A stretch of DNA of 43,242 nt, taken from NCBI GenBank assembly GCA_017450695.1, contig JAFSTA010000035.1:1-43242 (forward strand), written 5' to 3'. The notes under the pieces are model-generated. The model worked only from the letters and a program-made list of their open reading frames with translations, did no database searches and was not told the origin of the DNA. The position numbers and the translations under genes are program-made. Shown piece by piece: positions 38,897 through 43,242 of the stretch (within the stretch, counting starts at the first letter, position 1; every line of letters starts with the position of its first letter). Origin of the DNA: Kiritimatiellia bacterium. Lineage in GTDB: Bacteria > Verrucomicrobiota > Kiritimatiellia > RFP12 > UBA1067.

Positions 38897-40728
38897 AACG
38901 TAATTCGATGATTAGATTGTTTGCCATCCTCTTTGCGGCGAGCGTAAAAACCGAACCTGCGATCGCGAGCGTGACGGCGGTGCAGCTGCCAGCCGGATAC
39001 CGGCAGCTCGAATACATTCAGTCGAGCGGTGTGCAGCGCATTAAGACAGGTCTCACGCCTGTCGCCACCGATACCATTGAAATGCGGATGCGTGTGTTGG
39101 AGGCAGGTGTCAACCAGTGCCTCTGGTGTTCGCGCGGTAATGGTACTACGTCAGCGACGTTTACCGCCTTCTTGATGAGTTCCGGAAAGTTTCGCTTCGA
39201 TCATGGATCAAATGGTGAAGAAACGTATGCCGTTACGGTTGGCAATGACTATACCGTGGTTGCAAACGGTTCCACACTTACAACGACCGTCACGAACGAA
39301 ACCGCCGGAACAAGTGGGACGGGCGGCACACTGTCGAGCGAATCGTTTACACCCGGCAGTGAGATTGCACTATTCGCCTCCCACCATACTGGCGTGGACA
39401 ACAACGTCATGAACTATATCTCCTGCCGTCTCTATACTTTCAAGGTGACCGCCGCCGACAACACGGTTAAGTGTGAACTCGTTCCCGCCTGTCGCCTCGA
39501 CGATGGGAGCATCGGACTCTATGACATTGTTCGTGATGTGTTTTTGACCAATGTCGGAACGGGTACATTTAGGGTGCCTCCTGCTACAATCACCATCACC
39601 GGCGTGACGGCGGAGCAGCGGTATCCGTGGAAAGGGAAGGTCGATATCTCGTACACGGTTACGGGTGACATCGAAGCCGAAGCAAAACAGAGAGGCGTAT
39701 TCACTTCGCTGAAGGTGTCGGCGATCGACAAGTCTGCGAACACGACAAACATTGCGACACAGTTGTCGGGAGATACAAACTTGACAGCTGGAACGCATCA
39801 AATCGTGTGGGACATGGCGGCGGACGGACTGGATTTCAAGTCCAGTAATGTAGTATTCCGAGTCTCGTGTGATGCGACTCCGGCACTTTACTGTGTAATT
39901 GACCTTTCAGGCGGCACCAACGCCGTAAGTTATCCCGTCACTTATCTGGCAGAAGCGCCTGATGGAGGGTTCAATACGGACGAATACAAGACGACGAAGC
40001 TGGTGTTGAAACGGATCGAGGCTGGTTCATTCATTATGGGCGATGACCAGACGAACGAATCGAATCGAGTCACGCTCACGAAGCCGTTCTATATGGGTAT
40101 TTTCGAAGTGACACAGAAACAATACGAGCTTGCGACGGGGAGCAATCCGTCTTCGTACAAAGGCGACAAGCGCCCTGTGGAAAAAGTGTCGTACAACATG
40201 ATCCGAGTCTCTTCAGCCGGGTCGGAGTGGCCGTGGACCTCCGCCGTCGATTCAACGAGTTTCCTCGGCAAGTTCCGTGCCCGGACGGGGCTGGAGTTCG
40301 ACCTGCCGACGGAGGCGCAGTGGGAGTATGCGTGCCGGGCCGGTACGACGAGCGACTACAATAACGGCGGCAGCGCGGAATCCGACCTGAAGCTGCTGGG
40401 GCGGTATTCCGGCAACCAGTCCGACGGGAAGGGAGGCTATTCTCGACACACGGTTGTCGGGTCGTACCAGCCGAACGCGTGGGGGCTGTACGACATGCAC
40501 GGGAACGTGGGGGAGTGGTGCCTGGACAGGAAGGGGACGCTGGCGTACGGGACAGACCCGAAGGGTTCTTCCTCGGGGGCGAACCGGATGTTACGCGGCG
40601 GTAGCTGGTACTACGGCGCGGACTACTGCGCCTCGTCCTACCGGAGCTACTACTACCCGTCGAACGGGCACTACTACCGCGGTTTCTCTCGTGGTTTCGA
40701 ACAAAGCTTTCCAGGGGTTCCCGTGTGA
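38893..40728 (+). CDS. Secreted LamG-like plus formylglycine-enzyme-fold protein, possible DGR target
   Basis: A 611-residue secreted protein with a signal peptide (about 1-25). A concanavalin/LamG-like domain (about 30-220; LPAGYRQLEYIQSSG and IKTGL) is followed by an Ig-like linker (about 225-355; YPWKGKVDISYTV). The C-terminal domain is of FGE/SUMF1 type, a C-type-lectin-like fold (about 370-600): SFIMGDDQ, EVTQKQYE, LPTEAQWEYACRAG, GNVGEWC, MLRGGSWYY. It starts at 38893, overlapping the HEPN gene stop; an upstream frame is not used. The final part is extremely Tyr-rich and codon by codon looks like AAC codons changed at adenines, as in diversity-generating-retroelement targets. The ending departs from the usual GFR-L/V pattern and may be frameshifted. 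It is probably surface-exposed and ligand-binding, not an enzyme. Confidence 0.85.
   Translation: MKRNSMIRLFAILFAASVKTEPAIASVTAVQLPAGYRQLEYIQSSGVQRIKTGLTPVATDTIEMRMRVLEAGVNQCLWCSRGNGTTSATFTAFLMSSGKFRFDHGSNGEETYAVTVGNDYTVVANGSTLTTTVTNETAGTSGTGGTLSSESFTPGSEIALFASHHTGVDNNVMNYISCRLYTFKVTAADNTVKCELVPACRLDDGSIGLYDIVRDVFLTNVGTGTFRVPPATITITGVTAEQRYPWKGKVDISYTVTGDIEAEAKQRGVFTSLKVSAIDKSANTTNIATQLSGDTNLTAGTHQIVWDMAADGLDFKSSNVVFRVSCDATPALYCVIDLSGGTNAVSYPVTYLAEAPDGGFNTDEYKTTKLVLKRIEAGSFIMGDDQTNESNRVTLTKPFYMGIFEVTQKQYELATGSNPSSYKGDKRPVEKVSYNMIRVSSAGSEWPWTSAVDSTSFLGKFRARTGLEFDLPTEAQWEYACRAGTTSDYNNGGSAESDLKLLGRYSGNQSDGKGGYSRHTVVGSYQPNAWGLYDMHGNVGEWCLDRKGTLAYGTDPKGSSSGANRMLRGGSWYYGADYCASSYRSYYYPSNGHYYRGFSRGFEQSFPGVPV
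40606..40690 (+). other. Candidate DGR variable region
   Basis: From the Trp codon of GGSW to GGTTTC, 16 of 27 codons fit NNC with TAC (nine times), AGC, CAC, GAC, TCC, AAC or similar where relatives carry AAC, while framework codons (TGC, CGG, CCG, TCG) remain. This is the pattern of adenine-specific mutagenic retrohoming into the lectin-fold ligand loop. No reverse transcriptase, Avd or template repeat lies in this window, so the call depends on a distant cassette. Confidence 0.5.
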
Positions 40729-40738
40729 CTGCGGGGGA

Positions 40739-40930
40739 GTCGGCGCTTTGCGCCAGCTGAGCGGCGAGGGACAATGCGAGCCCGCCAAGTGTGGCGGGCA
40801 ACCGGACGGGAGGATGCGTGCGCGGCGGCGTGACTGCGGGCAACCGGACGTGGCGGCGCAAGGGCGGCGTGTCGGCGGGCGACCGGACGGGGCGGCGTGT
40901 GGGCGCGAGAGCGGACGGGGCGGATTATAC
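40739..40930. repeat. Hairpins and ~40-bp tandem repeat between FGE gene and RAYT
   Basis: A hairpin GGCGC-TTT-GCGCC (40742-40754) followed by CAGCTGAG repeats the module seen at 29466 and 37246. Next is a REP-like palindrome GCCCGCCA-AGTG-TGGCGGGC (40780-40799), then about three and a half imperfect copies (starts near 40795, 40837, 40876, 40912) of a ~40-bp unit beginning GCGGGCAACCGGACG. No gene is seen in 40729-40924. Confidence 0.75.
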
Positions 40931-41881
40931 GCGTGGTTGGAGAGCGGAGCAATCGAGCGCGGCGGTTTCCGGGGCGCAGATGTCTGCGGCCATTTGGTTC
41001 AGCGCGAGACATTGCAGCCGGGTGATCGCGCGGCGATCCGCATGGTACGGCCAGGGCGCGAGAAGAAGGAGGCGTCCGGAGGCGCAGGCGTCGAAGTATT
41101 TTCCGGGCGGCTTGTATCGCGGGGCGAAACCGTTCTCTACAAGCGCGATGAGCGGCATCCCCGCGTCCAGTGCGGTCCGCGCGATCTGTTTCTCTCCGGG
41201 GCTGATACAGGGCGAGACAAGTACGGCGCCGCCTTCTGCGGCCTGGAGCAGTCGCGACTCTTCTCGGTTCAGGTCATCCGGTGTGATGCGCCGCGAGCAC
41301 TGGATACGGAGCCGTTCCGGACGGTTGAGCAGGAATGGGTTCCCGTAGGCGGCAAAGGACTGCCCTGCGAGGCAGATGCTGTTGATGCGCGTGAAGTAGT
41401 CCGGATGCGCGCGGCGCACGGCCAGACGGCGGGGGTTGTCGCGGATGTAGCGGTGGAGCGTGGCGAGTTGGCCTTTGGAGGTCAGGATCCGGTCGTGGTA
41501 CCCCGGAGAGAAAAGGGCGGTCGGCATGTCAGGTGTCGCGCCATACATGGCGCGGTAGGCTTTCGTACACCCCACCTTAAAGCCTCTTACCACCTCCCCC
41601 AGATGACGCGCCATGCGGCGGCGGATGAAGAGGAGACCGTGGAAATGGTCGGGCATCACGATGTGTTCCAGCAGGGAAATCTCAGGATGAAAGAACGGGA
41701 TCTTTTTCCAGCAGGCGGCAACCTCCTCGCCCAGCGGGGTCGGGATGACTGTTTCACCGGAAAGGCTTCCAAGAAGCGGACGGCGTCCCTCTACTTCGAG
41801 CGTGATCATGTAAATGCCGCGTTCGAAGTAGTCGTGACAGAGGCAGCGAAACCGCATGGGATGTTCCGGTTTGTTTTCCAT
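40925..41881 (-). CDS. REP-associated tyrosine transposase (RAYT) with fused C-terminal domain
   Basis: Y1 (HUH) transposase of the IS200/RAYT type that processes single-stranded REP hairpins. In the 318-residue product the first about 155 residues carry the HUH pair in MPDHFHGLLF and the catalytic tyrosine in LHRYIRDNP. The remaining about 160 residues form an extra domain (GGAVLVSPCISPGEK, then LDAGMPLIALVENG, LLLLAPW) reminiscent of a DprA-like Rossmann fold, an arrangement I recall from gut bacterial transposase-like proteins. The start at 41881 is preferred because the near-perfect promoter places +1 on or next to this ATG, so the mRNA may be leaderless. REP-like palindromes are abundant in the surrounding gaps. 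No terminal inverted repeats of an insertion sequence are visible, which fits a domesticated RAYT. Confidence 0.85.
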   Translation of the reverse strand: MENKPEHPMRFRCLCHDYFERGIYMITLEVEGRRPLLGSLSGETVIPTPLGEEVAACWKKIPFFHPEISLLEHIVMPDHFHGLLFIRRRMARHLGEVVRGFKVGCTKAYRAMYGATPDMPTALFSPGYHDRILTSKGQLATLHRYIRDNPRRLAVRRAHPDYFTRINSICLAGQSFAAYGNPFLLNRPERLRIQCSRRITPDDLNREESRLLQAAEGGAVLVSPCISPGEKQIARTALDAGMPLIALVENGFAPRYKPPGKYFDACASGRLLLLAPWPYHADRRAITRLQCLALNQMAADICAPETAALDCSALQPRV

Positions 41882-41888
41882 GCGGGGG

Positions 41889-41917
41889 ATTATACCCGAT
41901 GCGGGAAAGGCCGTCAA
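41889..41917 (-). promoter_or_regulatory. Near-consensus promoter of the RAYT gene
   Basis: Minus-strand TTGACG (41917-41912) and TATAAT (41894-41889) have exactly 17 bases between them, and GG precedes the -10. The ATG lies 7 bases after TATAAT, so the predicted transcript begins at the start codon. Confidence 0.75.
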
Positions 41918-41985
41918 ACGCGGGCTTCCGCTTTCGGGGCGTGCGAAAGGTTTGGAACGTGAATCAAGAAAGAAGGGGAATGGAA

Positions 41986-43242
41986 ATGACGAAGTTGATG
42001 ATGGCTGGGTTGTTGGTTCTGGTCGCAGCGGGCATGACGTTGTCGGTGCGCGGGGATACCCTGTGTTCGGGAGAGAGTGCGCAGGTGTCGATCGACCTGA
42101 CGCCGGGGACGCGGCGGACGTCGGGGACGGAGACGATCCGCTACTCGACCGCGTGGGACGGGGCCGCGCCGGAGGGCGCGGTCGCCGTCATCGAGGTGGA
42201 CGGCATGACACTGCTGGAGGGGAGCGGGAGCGGCGCGTTCGCGTGGACGCCGCCGCGCAACGGGACATACACGCTCACCCACCGCGTACTGGCGGGCGGG
42301 GAGCAGGTCGGCGAGACGCTGACGGCGGTCTTCGAGGCGACCGGGCTGAACCCTGACGATCCCGTCATTTATCCCGCGAGCGGCACGGCGTTCAGCGGCT
42401 CGCTCTCGGTGTCGATCTCCTGCCCGACGGCGGGCGCGGCCGTCCACTACACGACGAACGGGACGGAGCCGACGGCGGAAAGCCCCCTCTACCAGCGGTT
42501 CCGCATCACGGGCAGGACGACTGTGAAGGCGGTCGCCGTGAAGGACGGGATGCTGAGCGGCGTCGTGTCGGCGGAGTACGCGCCGGGGCGGTGCGCGGAT
42601 CCCGTCGTGTCCCCGGCCGACGGCACGGTCTTCGAGCATTCGGGCCAGAGGGTCTCTATCATATGGTCGGGCGCGGACGGCACGGTGCGCTACACGACGG
42701 ACGGCAGCGACCCGACGCGGGAAAGCCCCGCCTACGAAGGTCCGTTCACGGTGAGCGAGTCGGTGGTGGTGAAGGCGCGGGCGTTCGGCGACCAGTTCTT
42801 CGACTCGGGCGCGGTGACGGCGGGCCTCACCCGCGTGTGGGTACACGCCGCGACGCCGGCCATCGACGCGCCAGCCTCCTTCACGGGGTCGGCGGCGAAG
42901 GTCGTCATCTCGTGCGCGACGGGGGGCGCTACGGTCCGCTACACGCTGGACGGGAGCGAGCCGAACCCGCATTCGCCGAAATATACAGGGCCGCTCCACG
43001 TGACGGGGAGCTGCACGGTGAAGGCGTACGCCGCGGCCGCGGACTACCTCAACTCGGCGGTGGCGTCGTTCGACGTCGAGAAGGTGTGGGGGATCGGCGA
43101 CGCGCTGGGCGCGCCCGACCATGGGTTCGCGTCGGAGGGCGACGGCGGCGCGGGCTGGACGCGCGTGGAGGACGCGGCCGCGCCGGGCGGGGAGGCGATG
43201 AGGTCGGGCGCGATCACCCACGGCCAGGCCTCCGTCCTCTCC
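41986..43242 (+). CDS. Secreted protein with chitobiase-type C-terminal repeats (partial)
   Basis: Open through the right edge of the window (419 codons, no stop). After ATG 41986 (AAGGGG eight bases upstream) comes a signal peptide (LLVLVAAGMTLSV), an Ig-like region (about 20-125), and three repeats of about 82 residues. Each contains the Y-T-T/L-D/N-G-S/T-E/D-P core and a VKA-A/V strand of the CHB_HEX_C (chitobiase/beta-hexosaminidase C-terminal) family, at about residues 154, 235 and 318. It ends in the start of a further beta domain (WGIGDALG). These domains occur in large secreted or surface proteins of this bacterial group. The minus-strand open frame over the same bases is a composition shadow. 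Substrate and full length are unknown. Confidence 0.82.
   Translation, partial: MTKLMMAGLLVLVAAGMTLSVRGDTLCSGESAQVSIDLTPGTRRTSGTETIRYSTAWDGAAPEGAVAVIEVDGMTLLEGSGSGAFAWTPPRNGTYTLTHRVLAGGEQVGETLTAVFEATGLNPDDPVIYPASGTAFSGSLSVSISCPTAGAAVHYTTNGTEPTAESPLYQRFRITGRTTVKAVAVKDGMLSGVVSAEYAPGRCADPVVSPADGTVFEHSGQRVSIIWSGADGTVRYTTDGSDPTRESPAYEGPFTVSESVVVKARAFGDQFFDSGAVTAGLTRVWVHAATPAIDAPASFTGSAAKVVISCATGGATVRYTLDGSEPNPHSPKYTGPLHVTGSCTVKAYAAAADYLNSAVASFDVEKVWGIGDALGAPDHGFASEGDGGAGWTRVEDAAAPGGEAMRSGAITHGQASVLS

Noticed and set aside
40076-40861. 261-residue minus-strand frame
   Set aside because: Ser/Arg/Thr-rich complement of the FGE-fold gene; no start signal.
40454-41962. 502-residue plus-strand frame across the FGE 3' end and the RAYT
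   Set aside because: Mostly antisense to the RAYT without domains. Only its first residues (LVVSNK) are of interest, as evidence for a frameshift.
41914-43221. 435-residue minus-strand frame at the right edge
   Set aside because: Arg/His/Pro-rich shadow of the chitobiase-repeat gene, whose plus-strand frame has a signal peptide and repeated family motifs.

Overview
The window reads as a GC-rich chromosome segment from a PVC-group bacterium, most likely a gut or rumen Kiritimatiellota/Lentisphaerota relative. This taxonomy is inferred from gene content, not proven. The hints are many secreted glycosidases, Tat-signalled Gfo/Idh and TIM-barrel proteins, a secreted lectin-like plus formylglycine-enzyme-fold (FGE) protein, chitobiase-type repeats, and a Bat-type MoxR/VWA operon.

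Layout. 198-3410 (minus): a GH51 arabinofuranosidase and a GH28-like beta-helix protein behind one promoter. 4359-14594 (plus): nadK, deoC, then a MoxR-DUF58-DUF4381-BatA-BatB/C membrane operon. A complete EcoRV-like type II restriction-modification pair (7074-8797) sits inside it, between moxR and the DUF58 gene. 15041-22149 (minus): a host-glycan-type operon (Gfo/Idh oxidoreductase, UroD-family protein, GH20, small secreted protein, GH95-like), with a GntR-type regulator upstream and a divergent SGNH esterase. 24768-26797 (minus): two RNA-modification genes. 26884-29373 (plus): a small secreted alpha/alpha-toroid protein and a B12-type radical SAM enzyme. 29728-36110 (minus): a GH106-like and a GH78 rhamnosidase with an RdgC-like gene. 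36259-37131 (minus): a Tat-exported sugar isomerase-like protein with its own promoter, palindromic operator candidate and terminator. 37877-40728 (plus): a strong promoter, an ORF-free structured stretch that may be an RNA, and a HEPN-domain gene overlapping a secreted LamG/FGE-fold gene whose 3' end looks like a diversity-generating-retroelement variable region. 40925-41881 (minus): a REP-associated tyrosine transposase (RAYT). 41986-end (plus): a partial secreted protein with chitobiase-type repeats.

The most unusual non-coding content is a mosaic of dispersed repeats filling nearly every larger intergenic gap. There are REP-like palindromes (mostly 7-9 bp stems with 4-6 nt loops), arrays of mini-hairpins with 3-nt loops joined by short TAAGT/ATTTA-like linkers, a roughly 9-bp tandem repeat (AGCTGAGAA-like), and two homologous blocks of about 400 bp at 14.6 and 37.4 kb. 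A RAYT in the same window makes a REP/RAYT relationship testable. No tRNA, rRNA or CRISPR array was recognised.
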